DNA from: Gnetum montanum
Taxonomy: Eukaryota; Streptophyta; Gnetopsida; Gnetales; Gnetaceae
Assembly (NCBI GenBank): GCA_015680685.1
Contig: MNCI01010443.1
Span: 1,093,483 to 1,157,482 of the forward strand
Length of the DNA: 64,000 bases
Reading direction: 5' to 3'
Shown: in pieces, positions 12,261 through 24,921 of the stretch
Layout of the letters: each line of letters begins with the position of its first letter
Position numbering within the stretch: the first letter of the stretch is position 1
Notes under the pieces: generated by a model
Databases searched by the model: none
Told to the model about the DNA's origin: nothing
Seen by the model: only the letters and a program-made list of their open reading frames with translations
Position numbers and translations under genes: made by a program

Positions 12261-12265
12261 CAACT

Positions 12266-13440
12266 AGAGTGCAAGAAGAATAGTAGACAAATCCTATTTG
12301 ATACCTTCAACATCCTTGACGATGTGACAACATTAGAATCTAAGTTGTTATTAGTAAAGAGCAAGACAGTGTTGCATGAGGCCTTGAATCAATAGAGTCA
12401 GCATGAAATAATGAAGCTAAAGTAAGATCTATTAGAACTCCAAGCACAACTAGATAGATCTAGTTGGCATGTTGCATGAGAAGATCTTAAGAAATTTTCT
12501 CAAGTAGAATAAATCTAACTATTAGCTATTGCATAGGAAGAACAAGAGCATAAAAGTCATGCCATAAATAAATAAAAACACTCGTAACAAAGTAATCTTG
12601 ACTAATACATGGTGTTTTAAATTTTTTTTTATTTGAAGATAGAGTTTTTAGTCTAAGTAGTAATTGTAGCTTAGCTGGTTTGCTCACATGCCTTGCACCC
12701 CCATACCAGCATCCTAAATGGTAGCTTAAGGACATATTCTAAGCATATATAGTGCAATCTTGTACTTTCTCAAAAAAGGATAGGGTATTTACTTTTTAAG
12801 CTCATACAAAAAAAAACAAAAATAAATAAAGATATCCACCATCCTACTAATGATGTGTTTCCTATTCCAAATAATAGGGAAAGAGCCTACTCTACTATTA
12901 AAAGATTAGAAAACTTAAAGGAAAGTAAAATATGCCATGAAAAATACTTAGTTTAAAACCAATTTAGATTTGACTCTGAATTGAAATGTATCAAATATTC
13001 TGATAAATAAAAATTTAAATTACAACATAAAGAAAACTATGCATGGTGATTCTTAGCAATTGGTAAAAAAAAAAAAGTTAGCAAAACAAGGCATTTTGAT
13101 TTACACAAAGTAGGAAAAAATAATCCAAAACCAATGTGATTACGTAAGTGTTACGGAAGAAAGTAGACAAAAAGAATCAAAGATGTATACAAGCCTTATG
13201 CCATTCAAACACAAAACCTAGCAACAATCAAGGCTAATACCTATATTTTTAAAGTTTAAAGAGACTATATTGAATAACAATGTAATGTAGAGTGCATATG
13301 CATTGTTTTAATATTTTAAGGGTTGTGTTACTGGCCATTACGTTTATTTGCTATTAAAAAAATACATAATAACTAAACATAATGGAATATTCAATTTCAA
13401 TTTATTTATTATTAAATTGATTTTCATTAAATGCTAAACT
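12266..13440. other. gene-free AT-rich flank
   Basis: No ORF longer than about 70 codons and no domain recognised. Decayed repeat DNA is likely, but no family could be assigned. A phrase near 12660 resembles a tRNA A box but has no B box. Confidence 0.4.
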
Positions 13441-14141
13441 TTCTTCATGTTTTGATCCACTTTCAATCCTTGGATTCTTACAACGAAAGAGTCCAATCTA
13501 CGAGTCAAACTCGGAGGCATGGAGATGCATGAATAAAGACCGAGAACAACACGGGACTCCCATAGACGCGCTCGTTTGCGTATGTAAGTTTCCAACCCAT
13601 TCGGCTGACAGCAATAACGACGGTGTTGAAGATTCCGTGGCTATCCATGACCATACACAGATCCTTTTTCTTATGCCTCAAAGAATTATTGCACCATTCC
13701 AATTCCTAGCTCATTCATGCGAGCATGCATGAATATGTGATGTGAGCATACATTATTATACATCGTCAATCATTTGCGAAAGGTTTTAAGCAAAAAGTGA
13801 AAAACTCCAATGGAAAATTATAAAATGAATAAAGTTGAACCTACCTTGTTTCTTTTTTATTATTCAAGTACATACCATTATTCTATAAAAATATAGTTGA
13901 TAATGCTTATGGAGTATGCATACAAGGACACCGTAGTATTAATGAGCTCATAAGGGAGTTTCTATGGTCATTCACAAGAGATGCTGGCGTATGCTGGCGT
14001 TCCAACAGGAATGGATACTCTGCATTCGTAAAATGATAACGCAAGCAAACGCCAAAGAGTGAAGATCGCAAGAAACTTCCAGCAGGATGATGAAAGACAG
14101 CAATTAAGCAAGAAAGCAGCAGTCCTTTTGTTGAAATTAAT
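13441..14141 (+). promoter_or_regulatory. Single-copy upstream region of the DUF247 gene
   Basis: This stretch is not shared with any repeat in the window and keeps CpG sites at 13490-13640, unlike the transposon DNA around it. A possible TATA box, TATAAAAATATA, lies at 13884-13895, about 260-385 bases before the two candidate start codons. It is the likely promoter region. The exact transcription start cannot be read. Confidence 0.4.
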
Positions 14142-15571
14142 ATGATGAGTACTGAACTCACAAAAGCCAGACCAAACCAAACCGAGGAAAGGTGGAATTT
14201 GTACATGGATCAGTCGATAGGATGGCTTGTTCCACGCTCCGCGTCATGCCCTCTGGGAAGTGCGGCCATGGCCCGGCGCGAAGGCGAAGGCGAAGGCGGA
14301 GGCGAGGGCGAAGAGGATACGTCGCCGCCGTTCAGCTTCTCGGGCTGGGCTTCGCATCCGGCGGACGGCCATTCCTCGCAGTCATGGCCGTCGCCGGCGC
14401 GTCCGCGCAGTCCGAGCGACGCAGAGATGCCAAGCGGCAGCATCTCGCTGGAGGTGTCCATATTCCGAGTTCCACGATGGATCCGCGACGCGCATCCGCA
14501 GGCCTATACACCCTGCGTCATGTCGCTGGGCCTCTACCATCATCTCAGTCTTACCAGTAATCCCAACAATGTCCCCATCGACGCCGCGGCCGCTCCAGAC
14601 GGCGTGAATGCGAATACGATAATGGAAGTTTACAAGAACAGGGCTCTCAAACGAGCCCTCTCGCGTCTGTGCATTGATTTTCCCACACTGGTCAGCCAGA
14701 TGCGGCCTCTGCAACGCCACATCCGCCACTGCTACGACGACTTCGCCTGGTACTCCGTCGGCATGCTGGGATTCTCGCCGGAGCAGGTCATGTCCATCAT
14801 CACCAGAGACGCCTGCTTTCTGCTCGAATTTCTGCGTCCGCCGCCTGCGGTGGAGGAGGCCGAGACAGAAGAGGAGGGCAAGCAGCAGCGGCGGCGAATG
14901 AACCTCATCTTCGACGATAACGGCAAGCAGAACGTGATGCGGTTGGAGATCATGAACGACATAGTGAAGCTGGAGAACCAGATCCCGCTGGCCGTCCTCA
15001 GGCGGATACTGGTTCTGGAGCAGGGCAGCGGCCCTGCGGCGCTCAAGTCCCTGGTCAGCATCCTCAAACGCTTTCACCTCTTTCGGGGCTTCCCTTTCCC
15101 GAAGCTGCCCAGCGCGCGCCATGACTCTTTCTTCCCCAAATCACGGTGGACGGCAACACAGAGAACATTGTGAGGAATATCATGGCTCTGGAGGAGTGCC
15201 TGGCCTGCAAGCTCTACCCCCCGCCCAAGATGCTGTCGCATTACCTGCGTCTCATGGACGGGCTCGTGGATACGCCCCAGGACGTGGCTCTGCTGAGAAG
15301 CAGTGGCATCGTGAGAAGTTTCATGGGCAGCGACCAGCAAGTGGCCGCCATGTTTAACAGCCTCTGTAACTCGGTTCTTGTCCGCGAATGGGGCCATTAC
15401 CAGGATGTTGTTGAGCACCTTACTCGGCACCACCAGTGCCGCTGGAACCTGCGCTTCAGCGAGTTTAAGGATCGCTATTTTTCAAATCCCTGGTATGTGC
15501 CTGCTACCGTCGCTGTTGCTCTGCAGCTCGCCTTCTCTGCTGTCCAGACCTACTGCGCTCTCACCAGATAG
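14142..15571 (+). pseudogene. DUF247 (UPF0481, PF03140) membrane-anchored plant protein, one frameshift
   Basis: A single-exon gene of about 475 codons, a normal family length. Family blocks run in order: IFRVP (residues 107-111), YTPCVMSLGLYHH (122-134), KNRALKRALSRL, RDACFLLEF (222-230) and MNDIVKLENQIPLAVL (271-286). After a frame change come DGNTENIVRNIMALEEC and a C-terminal hydrophobic helix (VPATVAVALQLAFSAVQ), as in family members with a single C-terminal membrane anchor. The frame shifts near 15118-15131 in CTCTTTCTTCCCC; one missing base would explain it, so sequencing error and true inactivation are both possible. The start may be 14142 or, better placed, the ATG at 14268 in GGCCATGG. 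A GGCGAA-type repeat at 14281-14315 gives a Glu/Gly run. The gene is GC-rich against AT-rich surroundings. Biochemical function of the family is unknown; some grass members act in self-incompatibility. Confidence 0.9.
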
Positions 15572-15600
15572 CAATGCCACTATCAGGGTGTGAATTCGAC

Positions 15601-15684
15601 GTTTGACCTTGACTGTCATGAAGTTAAAATTTTACCCAAAACGTTTCACATTGACTGTCGTGAAGCTGAAATTTTTCGCAAAAA
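15601..15684 (+). repeat. 42-bp tandem duplication just after DUF247
   Basis: Two imperfect copies start at 15601 and 15643. Both contain TTGACTGTC(A/G)TGAAG followed by an A/T-rich tail. They lie 30-113 bases past the stop codon, so probably in the 3' untranslated region. Confidence 0.65.
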
Positions 15685-15722
15685 TTTAGTTGTAAATATT
15701 TACTTTCAAAGTCAAAAAAGGA

Positions 15723-16293
15723 TGTTCCAGGGTGGTGGTTCTCCTAGGCTCTCCCCATGGTTCGGAGGCCATGGAACACTTTGAGGCACCCTTGGGTGAC
15801 TCAAGTGTTAAAAAGCCCATCCCGGCTTGGCGGTACCAAGTTAGTATCAAGATACCCTCTTGATGCAACTCTCTCTATGTCCTCTTCATTCTACCCTCAT
15901 TTGGAGAACTGCATGGCCCTAATTCTACGGTAGTCATAGATATGCAAGTAGCCAAGATTGAATAGTTCTGGTGCAATGCGAGGCCACACCTTGTACCAAA
16001 TCGTGAGTGATCTGGGGGTGAGGCACCACCCTTTGTAGATGCCTTGTTTCCCTTCCATCGAGGTTGTCTACAGTGTTGCTTGTGTGCTTGTTTGCATGGT
16101 CCTCATTTGCAGTTGGTTACCCTCCGTGAGGCATCTTTCCATACCTACCTATTAAGAAGCTATGTTGTTGTTTGCACTCACTCTTGAGTTGCTTATTTGC
16201 TTGAGGCATATTCCCCAGGTCTTCCACCCCAGATCCATTGGATCTTAGTGAATTACTTGTGGTGCCAGACAATGTCGGGGCAACATTGTTACA
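15723..16293 (+). repeat. 5' LTR of element 3 (571 bp)
   Basis: It matches 29658-30229 along its length, for example GGTGGTGGTTCT, CTCTCCCCATGGTT and GATGCAACTCTCTC. It starts about 150 bp after the DUF247 stop codon. Confidence 0.85.
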
Positions 16294-16295
16294 GA

Positions 16296-16308
16296 TGGTA
16301 TCATAGCC
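16296..16308 (+). other. tRNA-Met-type primer binding site of element 3
   Basis: TGGTATCATAGCC starts two bases after the LTR. Initiator tRNA-Met would call for TGGTATCAGAGCC, one mismatch. Confidence 0.8.
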
Positions 16309-19300
16309 TTTTTGAAATCATGTTACGATATGCATGTGCTCTTTGGCTGTGTTATGGAGGGCCTTAGAACATGTGCTTTTGGTGAGCCTTGTTCTAGGTG
16401 GATTAAGACTATTGCCGATAGACTTTGTATATTCGTGTTGGCGATTGTATGTTTGTTTATTTATGTAGGCATGTCTTCTTGGTTGCACTTTCAAATTCTG
16501 CATGCATGTCACCTTTTTTGTTTCTATTGTTCATAACGCAAGGCTTTGTGTTCTACGCAGTATGATGACTTATTGTTGGGATTGTTGAAGATGCATTTTG
16601 AGGCCATTTGTGGCATCCCAAAGCCAAATGTTTGTTGTCTTGTTTTGACAACCTCTTATGCATGAGGCATGATTGCCCTTGTTGCTGATCTTTCACAAGT
16701 TGTGCTCCCTTGTTTGAGCTGGTTGTGTTGCCCTTGGGTTTGTGGCATCACTCTTTTGATTGGTGACATTTCTTTGGTCACTTTGATTTGAAGACTACTG
16801 GTGTGGGTCATCCTATTGTTGGTTCTTGTTGAGACCACACCTCTATTGATGAGAGACCTTCTTGTGGATGCATCCTCATTGATGCTGCTCGTTGTATTGA
16901 GAATTGGTTTTATGGAGACTTGTTGTTGGTTAAACTTTAGTCTTCCACCTCATTTTTGAGTTGAGATAATGATTCTCTATTACCCATGTCTCTTATGATT
17001 GTGTTGAGATTTTGATCTTGGTTGGAACCAATGTTAGTGGTTGGGAATGGTTGTTGTATTTGAATCTTGGAATTTTGAGAGTGTGCTAACTCTCTCTGGG
17101 TGTGCCTCATGATAAAATCATTTGTTTGAATGTATCTAATTGACCCATCAATGTTTTACATGATTGATCTCTATGCGTGATGATGAGGTCTTGCTCTTTA
17201 TGATGTTGCGAGAGTGATATTACTCTATTATATGATCATGCGTGATGGTTGAATATGAGGCTGATGTCCTGATCATGTTCCTACTAACTTCTTTGTTTAT
17301 GAGCTTTTGTCTCAATCTTTGCAAGCAACACAAGTACAAAGATGTGGCCAGTGGTGACCTCAATTGATTCTGTGAGCACTATGTGTATGGGGAAGATATA
17401 TGCTCTTGAGACCTTCATGAACTGATTATTTGGTCTTAGAATCCCAACATTGGATTGTGGATTTACCAGTACCTTGGCTATGATGAATCAGTAGGTACAT
17501 CATGATTTGTTTACCTCTATGTGCTGGGTGAGCACTAACAGAGGATGGTGATCTATCCTAGACCCTACAGATATTGGGCTAGCGGATGGCATGAAATGGT
17601 ATCCTTGGCCATGTTGGATACTGATGGCCCAGGAGTGGCCAATGCCTTGAGGTCCCACTGTGGCAGGTGGTGGATACTCAGTTGGCGTGTTTCATTATTT
17701 GTTCATTGCGCTCATGTCCCAAATCATTATCATTCATTGGCAGTTGTGCAGTGAGTTCGGTGCGATGGTTGATCATGTATGTTTTGAGACAATGGTGCAG
17801 TGGGTGCAGTTACAAATGACTATGTACATTCTGTGACAAAGATAGGTTTTTCGTAAAACAACATGATTCTTTCTTGGCATGCTCTTGATGGCCTAAACCT
17901 TCCAGCTTAGGATGGGCTTGGGTAGTTTGTCCTATAGCCTTCTAGGCTTGGGTAGCATCCCCAAATACCATGTATGTTCCCATTAAATGTATTCCTAGCC
18001 TCGGGTGTGTGAAATGTATGCTTGTGATATTCTCAATTTGATAGTTTATGCATATAAAAGTGCTAGATGTATTGCCCTATGTAACCCAATTGTCTCCTCA
18101 TTGTAGGCCTATGCCACACCCTGCGACAAGGCCAAGCTTGATGTATGGTGTTTTCTTGGTGCTCATTCTTGAAGTGCCTTTTCTATGTTGTAAGTGGCCA
18201 TTATGCCTTAATGTGTAATTCTGCTGAAAATCTCAAAAGAAAATTCTCTTGTTGCGATACAATGTTGTAACGAGTAGGCCAGGGCATGTCCTTGCCCATG
18301 GTGCTCTTGAACTGGTGCCATGTGTTCTTGGTGATGTTGGCATGCCTTGATGGTGTGTGCTTTGGTGAACATTCTTGAGATAAGACAAATCTGGGGAACA
18401 CTTCCTCTTGTATTCTTGGATTGGCAGAAATCTCATTCACAGATGATCAATGGTGGTATGTAGCCCGAAATACAAACAAATTGGTTCATGTGCTTGATCT
18501 TGATAGTGGGTGGGTCATTGTGGCCATGTGAATTACAATGGTAGACTGAAATTCAAATCAATGTGATGTTGCGATGTCTAGCTATGGATTTGAGTTGAGT
18601 TTTGGGTATTGGCACCTAGACTCCCTCTTCCATGCTGGATGCAAGTATGGGGTAGTTGTGCAAACATTGGGATGGTGGTCCATCCTTGAATAAATGATGA
18701 TGCAGTTATAGAAATTGTGACTTCTCTTGGTGGCCTTGCTTGGTGGGCTTGAATGTGCTCAAAACACTTGAGCCTATGCTCTCATAATTGTGGGCTTTTG
18801 GTGCTTGTGGATGATAGTGTGCTCTCATGATCGATTGCTTTTGGCTCTTCTAAGGGCTATGATGCACTCTCATGGCTTGGGACTTATTGGTACTTTTGTT
18901 GACTATGGTGTGATTTCATGACTTAGGACTCATTGTGCCTAGTAGGCTATGATGTCTTACTGAATCTCCTTCATGTACCTTATTCCATATGTACACTAAT
19001 GTATCACATTGTCCCTCCCTAATGTATAGTCCCATGTCTTTGATGTATTGTAAATTCATGTTATGTCTTAACCTCCCTGGTGGGACAACAGGGTTGAGCA
19101 CTATATTACTTGGTGAATCTCTAATTCTATGAGAGGTCATTCTCCATTCTGATGGATGCCCCTTTCAAATCTTAAAATAAAAGGCAGGTGGTATCAAGAC
19201 AGTTATTCCCTAGTTGGGATCTAGAAGCAATTGATGTTTGGGACTTATTCCTAGCAATGGTCCCATGTTCATGAACTTGTGAGGCTTGTTTTCAAAGACA

Positions 19301-21128
19301 GAATGTTGTTACCTTGGTGCAATTCATGAAACCTCCTTTGTGAGGCCATGTTGTTGATGTAAATTAAATGTACATATCTTCCTTCTTGTAAGCAAGGCAT
19401 GATCTTATGTACTCTCTTAGCTTATGGGGGCTTCAGAGGAACTTCCTTGTTGGGGTTCTTTGGTAAACCACCCTTATTGTAAACCCTTTGGGGATGAATC
19501 GTGTATGGTTTTGAGTTTGTAACTAATGTTGGTGAAGCCCATTCTTTGTAAGACTATCTTGAGGACCTAGTTTTCCTATGGGTAAAATGTTCTTGTTGAC
19601 TTGCGTTTGTTGTTTGGGTTGAATGATATTAGGCAGTGGTGTGACCTTGTGCACCACAATTGTTGTAAACGGGCTTGACTAGGATGTATGAAACAAAAAC
19701 CCAGACCTCCCTGGATGAAGCAGAAATCCCTCATGATAAACTTTTAAGGGATAAACTCTTTCACTTCTTGAGTTGTTCTCAAGGTGGAATCGAATCTGGG
19801 TATAAGACTAGTGAATCAATGTCTTCCCTCAGCTGGTGATAGTTTGACAATATGGTTCTATTGGCTATGTGGACTACTTGGGCGTGTATTATGGGTAAGG
19901 TGTAGTTGGGATGCTATACTTACCTATGGAAGAAACCTCCCAAAGAGGATCCTTCCTTCAAGTTCAAAATCTAATGAAAGGTGTTGATCAAGAGATGTGG
20001 TCATTCTTGATATGATGGAAAAATTCAAATTCTAGGAACCTAGATGTTCCATGAAGAATTCATGATCTGGTTGCTCTCAGAAGTGACTCTATATTCTTTC
20101 TTGGACTAAGTATTTAGATAATGGTGCATGTCCCATAACTTAGAGTGGAAAGAATAACTTGTATGCTGCAAGTGCAATTGATCCTTCCCCATGAGTGGGG
20201 TATTATGATTGCAATCAATGATTTGCTTGTGGTTGATATGAGACTTGTGCATGAAGGTTTATCCTAGGGTTGATTGCCCAACATATCCTCCACTTGTTCT
20301 AACATTCGAGCAGATGTTCTCGATGTTGGGCAATTGCAAAAGTTTTTGATGATAGTTTGGGCTTGTTTGTTATGATAACCTCTTGGAGCAGCTTCCAAAA
20401 AAATTTTGGATCTTCCCTCTCGTTGTGGCAATGAAATATTGTGGGATCATGAATTGAGGAATGCAATGCTGGGGTGTTTGGAAGGGAGAACACACTCGAC
20501 TCCTTTCATACCAACTTGAGTAGACATGATGGAAATATTGTGCATGGTATAGATGCATGTGGATTCTATGCTTAGATGATTGCATGGGTGAGACCCCATG
20601 GGTCTAGATGGGAGTAGAAAAACATGAAGTTCTGGCAAGCATGAGTTGCTTACGGAGACATGGCTCTTTTGGAGCATGTTCTCCCTCTCAATTTGCTATT
20701 CCCAAGTCCATCACCATGGGTAGTGGCCCTGGTGAGCCCTTAAAAAATGATGGGTGTTGAGATGCCATTCACAAACAAACTCAGCTGGACTTGTGGAAGA
20801 GAAGCTATCTTCTTGCATAGGTATGGGTCTATGCAAGAAGATAAGTCTCTAGACCTAAGAAGGGAAAAATCTAGGGGATTCCTTAGAGATGTTGGCCCTT
20901 TGGATTGGACTACTCCCACTTGTCATAGAGTTGGGAAGTCTTTGGGATTCCTCCAAATGCCCTTGTGTTTCATGCAAGGCATTGGATAGAAGGACGTATT
21001 AGGTGTTGGGGTTGGTACCTTCCTTCAAGCTTGGTGTCAGTTGAGTTGATGGATTCCCCGAAGTTGATGGAGTTCCAAACCCATACTTGAAGTGTACTCT
21101 TGAATCTATCCTAGGCCTTGCTCTGAGG
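16309..21128 (+). other. Interior of element 3, no gene seen
   Basis: About 4.8 kb rich in TG, with no ORF above 80 codons and no gag, RT or integrase motif found on either strand. It may never have coded for proteins, or it may be decayed beyond recognition. Confidence 0.6.
18777..18955 (+). repeat. 43-46-bp tandem repeat in element 3
   Basis: Four imperfect units start at 18777, 18820, 18863 and 18909, each beginning TG(C/T)...TCAT and ending near ATGATG or ATAGTG. It is the only clear periodic structure in the interior of this element. Confidence 0.55.
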
Positions 21129-21133
21129 ATGTC

Positions 21134-21939
21134 TGATGAGTGGTGAGGTACCCCTACACTCAACCATACAAATACGAGCGTTACACGTGTGATCCGGTTG
21201 AACTCTGCAGATGGACTAGTTGTGGCATCTAGATAGTTAGCCTTAGGTCGTAGTTCGCTGTCTTCCCACTTCGACTAGTATTATCTTTGTCACGTATGGT
21301 TTAGTCCAGAGTGAGGTGTATGATGTGTTCTAACCTAATGCTACTCCTAAAGGCAATGAAAAGTAATATTAACTAAGCTAGGAGAGAGAAGGGTGAGAAA
21401 GAATGTAAGCTAGCCTAAGTGCGATGAGCATCCATTCCTTGATTGTCGGTGCACATCTTGGAATTCATGTAAGACTACCACTGGGATTACCAAGCATAGA
21501 TCCTAGGTACACTACTGGGTTACCAAGTAGTCACGCTTAAATGCTCGTAATCAAGTCATACTCATTCCATGTTTTAACATGAGTTTAAGGGTGAGAGAGA
21601 TTAACTAGGAAAGTAGTAAATAATAAGTAATTAACTACTTAATCTAAGTGAATGCTACAATGATGAAGTAATCTCGATCTTTATTTCTGGTCATGTATGT
21701 GTCCAAGTACATCACACTCGAATAAGGATGCCATACAATTACAATCACCACACTACAGGCATACACGGAGAGGAGAAGGGTTGAGAGAGAGAAAATGAAA
21801 CTAGAATCAAAACTAACTCTAAATTGAAACTAAAACACTGACTCCCTTAATTAATCTATCTACCTCTTATTTGTAGATGAGGAGATAGGCCAGGATATCA
21901 TGTATGTGATATCGTGGTCGCCCAAATGACAACTCATCA
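21134..21939 (-). repeat. 3' LTR of E2 (806 bp)
   Basis: Reverse-strand LTR with family-1 ends. The TATA box has decayed to TACAAATA at 21868-21875. The palindrome at 21893-21914 shows C-to-T type changes. Confidence 0.85.
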
Positions 21940-21953
21940 TACCCCCATGATTG
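21940..21953 (-). other. polypurine tract of E2
   Basis: Reverse strand CAATCATGGGGGTA abuts the LTR start, as in E1. Confidence 0.75.
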
Positions 21954-22110
21954 AATGAAAACTCGTCCTCGAGTTACAATGATTACGCAGTGGATAGGTA
22001 TGGGATTATTAGATGGTGAAAATGGGGTTATGCCATAGTGTGGAATGAAAACAAAACAAAATAAAGACACAACACAAAGAATGTGCTACAACTAAAAAAT
22101 TTTTGGAACT

Positions 22111-24921
22111 CATGTAGTTCCAAGTGGTGGTGGCTCCTCCATTGGTGCTTTCCCTTTGTCTTGTGCTCCAGGTTTTGAGACTTGATGGCATTGGAGTATG
22201 GCCTGGAGCTTCTCCTCTTCAGTCTAAGGGTCTTGTGTCATCCATGCTAATGTTCCAATGTTTGACGGAGTTGGCACTTCCCACGGACAGGGTAGTTGCT
22301 GAAACATTTGATTGGCCTTGACATACTAAGCCGCGAACACCCTTCGTTCTTCCTCATAGGCTCTGGCTTTATCTTTGTATTCTTGGAAATCCACAAGCCA
22401 TCAAGACAAATCTTCTATGACACCTTTTTGGCCTTGGTAGCTTGCCTTTACCACCTCAAGTTTAGAATTTGCGACCTCCAATTTTTCCAATAACTTCTTG
22501 CATTCTACAAATTCTACTTCGTATTTGACATAGGTGGTTGCTACCTGCTACTCGAGCTCTATCCTCGGGGGCCCTACTGTTAACATGGAAAGGTTGGCAT
22601 ACCTCATATTTACCAACTCCATGTATTCTGTCAAATCTTGAATTTGCAGGTCCTGGCTCTTAACTTCTGCTTGGTGGGCAAAAGCATATGTGTCCAATAT
22701 GGCCTGCTAGTTAGTGTGTTGAGCACTAATAGTGTTGATATGGGCCTTGGCTATATGGATCTCCTTCTTAAGGATCTATTTGTACATCCCCACCTGATCT
22801 TGAAAGTGCTCCTTCAGCTTTTCATGCCTTTTAGCCTCATTTTGCCACACGCTTATTTCAATAGCTTTCTTTTAACGAATTATGCATATCTCCTCCATTG
22901 AGAGGGTTTGGTTCTCCCTAGCTAAATGACTTATGTCTTGGTTGACCTGGATGAATTGTTCTCGCAACTAATGAAAATCTTCCTTGAGAACATTCTTCTG
23001 CTTCTCCATAGTGGTCAATCAAAGGTTGTCGGCAACAAGTTGTTTATTTTCCTCCTGTAAGGAGTTGAGTGCCCTAAGATGCACATGAGTTTGCACTTGT
23101 GCTGTGGAGGCATCCCAAACTGCCTTCTCTTTTTCCTCATCCACCTTTTTATTCTCCATGATTAGCTTGGTTAGTTACTCAGTTCTAAAATTATCTAGCT
23201 AGTTTGCAGGAACAAATTGCAAAGGGTCCCACTGTGCTGCTTGTAGGGCCATGAGCTGCTCTTGTAACTTCTGCACTTCTACTTTAGCATGCTTAGGCCT
23301 CACTTTTATTAAGATCAACTTCCCCTTCATGGAGATGAGGTCTGACTAAATTGCTGTAACATCCTAAGGGATGTCAAATAGGGATGTCATTACTTGCCCT
23401 ATTTGGAGCAATCGATCAAGTGCATCCTCATGTTCTACAAGAGTCATTGAGGTTTTGGCCAAAGTTTGAGCATCCCGTGCTCCTGTGAGATCTGTCGGTG
23501 GCACAACAAATACATTGAATGATTCTTTGATGTGGTCTATGACCACTTCTACAACTCCTACAGCATCCTGGTGTTGCATGACCACCACAGTGGCCCCTTC
23601 ACCAGTTTTTAATTGCACCTAGAAAGATACCACATTTTCTGAGATCTTTTGTGACCAACTACTTTCCCCTCCTCCTGTATGAATAGACACTTCGCCCCTT
23701 GTGCGATATAAAGAAACAATGGGCTAAATGGCATCATCAATAACACAAAAGAGGTTTGCATCATCATGACTTCCCCAACTGACTGTCTCAATGATGGCCC
23801 TAAGATGGCTCATCGATCGTCTGTAGTCTTGCAGCAGTGGCAGTTGGTCCTGGCCTATGCTGGGCCCTGCTTCTTGTTGTTGGCTAGGTCCTATACTTGG
23901 AGGTTGGCTGGGTCTTGCAAGTTGATTTGTATTTGGTCCAGCTGTCTATTCTTCTTCTTCTTCTTCCAGTCCCAGTGTCTCGCTAGTGATTTTCCTTAGA
24001 GCTAGCAAATTTAACAATTCAGCATATGAAGTAGTCTAAGCCTTTTGGAGGACATCATTGGTGTACCCCCGAATACTAGCACATCAACAAAGCTTTCTGA
24101 TAATACAAGGGAAAGGCAGTGCCATCTTCCTTATCTTCCATTCCTCGAACCACCTCAGGATCTTCGTTAAATATAGATGGGGCAGGTTAGCGTTAACCTT
24201 TTCCATCAGCACTGCACATCCTCTTATCACATACGTTGATATTCTTTTTAAGACCTTCATGGGGAAGAGGTGATATGTTCCAATTTTGAAGTAGATCCTC
24301 TCTTTCGTCGTCAACTCACCAAATTTTTTATCTTTGCCATAAGCACTTTCCAACCAATCTCGTCGCACATCGGGGTTTGAACAAGTGGATAACTGAGCAA
24401 CCTTGGGCCCTAAATTCGGAAGGTTTAATAATTCCAAAATGGCTTGCATGGAGAGATCGACTGACACACCACAAATGTTGATGGTGGTGCCTTATTACCT
24501 ATTGTGCTAGAATTGGTACGTCTCTCCTAGGTACAAACACTGCTTTCAAAGAGGGTAGGCCATAAGGGAGACCCTTTGAGGTGATCCCTAATAGCCTCAG
24601 GAACGAACTCTACAAAAGATTCAAATTTTAATTCCACAATCACCGTAGTGAATGTGGACTTTTCATGGATGGCCTAAACACAATCTTGGGGCAATGTGAG
24701 ATGTTGTCCCTATTCAAGCGTTGCAACAGCTCCTCCTTCTGCCTACCCAGATTGTACAATAGGAGGATCCTCTTGATGAATGCTGAATGATTATTCCTCC
24801 TATTCTGCATGTTGTCCAGCAAGATCTTGTCTTCCACCTCTCCTAGGTCATTTGCTTCCACCTTGAGTAGGACCTTCTTGTTGTCCACATTTTGGGGCCA
24901 TCTATAATCACAAGGGCCCAA
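22111..24921 (-). pseudogene. Accessory ORF2 of E2: plant-transposon-like domain plus long coiled coil
   Basis: The reverse-strand reading is broken by stops and a few frame changes but is collinear over about 930 codons. The N-terminal part has VEDKILLDNMQNRRNNHSAF (about 24840-24780). Next come LPNLGPKVAQLSTC and RISTYVIRGCAVLMEKVNAN...LPFPCIIRKLC (24467-24084). The layout resembles the putative plant transposon protein domain (PF20167) seen in Athila-type accessory ORFs; that is inference from pattern only. From about 23800 to 22200 it is rich in Glu, Lys, Gln and Leu (LNSLQEENKQLVADN), a probable coiled coil. The tail is PGAQDKGKAPMEEPPPLGTT, conserved in E1. Function is unknown. No transmembrane segment was recognised. 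Confidence 0.55.

Larger units (their letters stand above)
5501..12265 (-). mobile_element. Complete non-autonomous Athila-like LTR element E1
   Basis: Two direct LTRs (5506-6500 and 11270-12260) with TG...CA ends are bounded by the perfect 5-bp target duplication CAACT (5501-5505 and 12261-12265). The element reads on the reverse strand. A primer site complementary to tRNA-Asp lies one base inside the 5' LTR, and a polypurine tract abuts the 3' LTR. The 4.8-kb interior holds a decayed gag and a shortened remnant of a second ORF. There is no protease, RT, RNase H or integrase. It must have been mobilised by an autonomous partner, plausibly a relative of element A. Intact boundaries with heavy coding decay suggest a moderately old insertion. 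Confidence 0.9.

Noticed and set aside
12655-12730. Possible tRNA gene or SINE (TAGCTTAGCTGG resembles an A box)
   Set aside because: No B box at the required distance and no acceptor stem pairing found.
14382-15122. 246-codon reverse-strand ORF over the DUF247 gene
   Set aside because: A mirror of the GC-rich sense gene; the sense strand has clear DUF247 motifs.
15718-15722. Target duplication for element 3
   Set aside because: AAGGA on the left does not match TCACC on the right, and shifting the ends by a few bases did not help.
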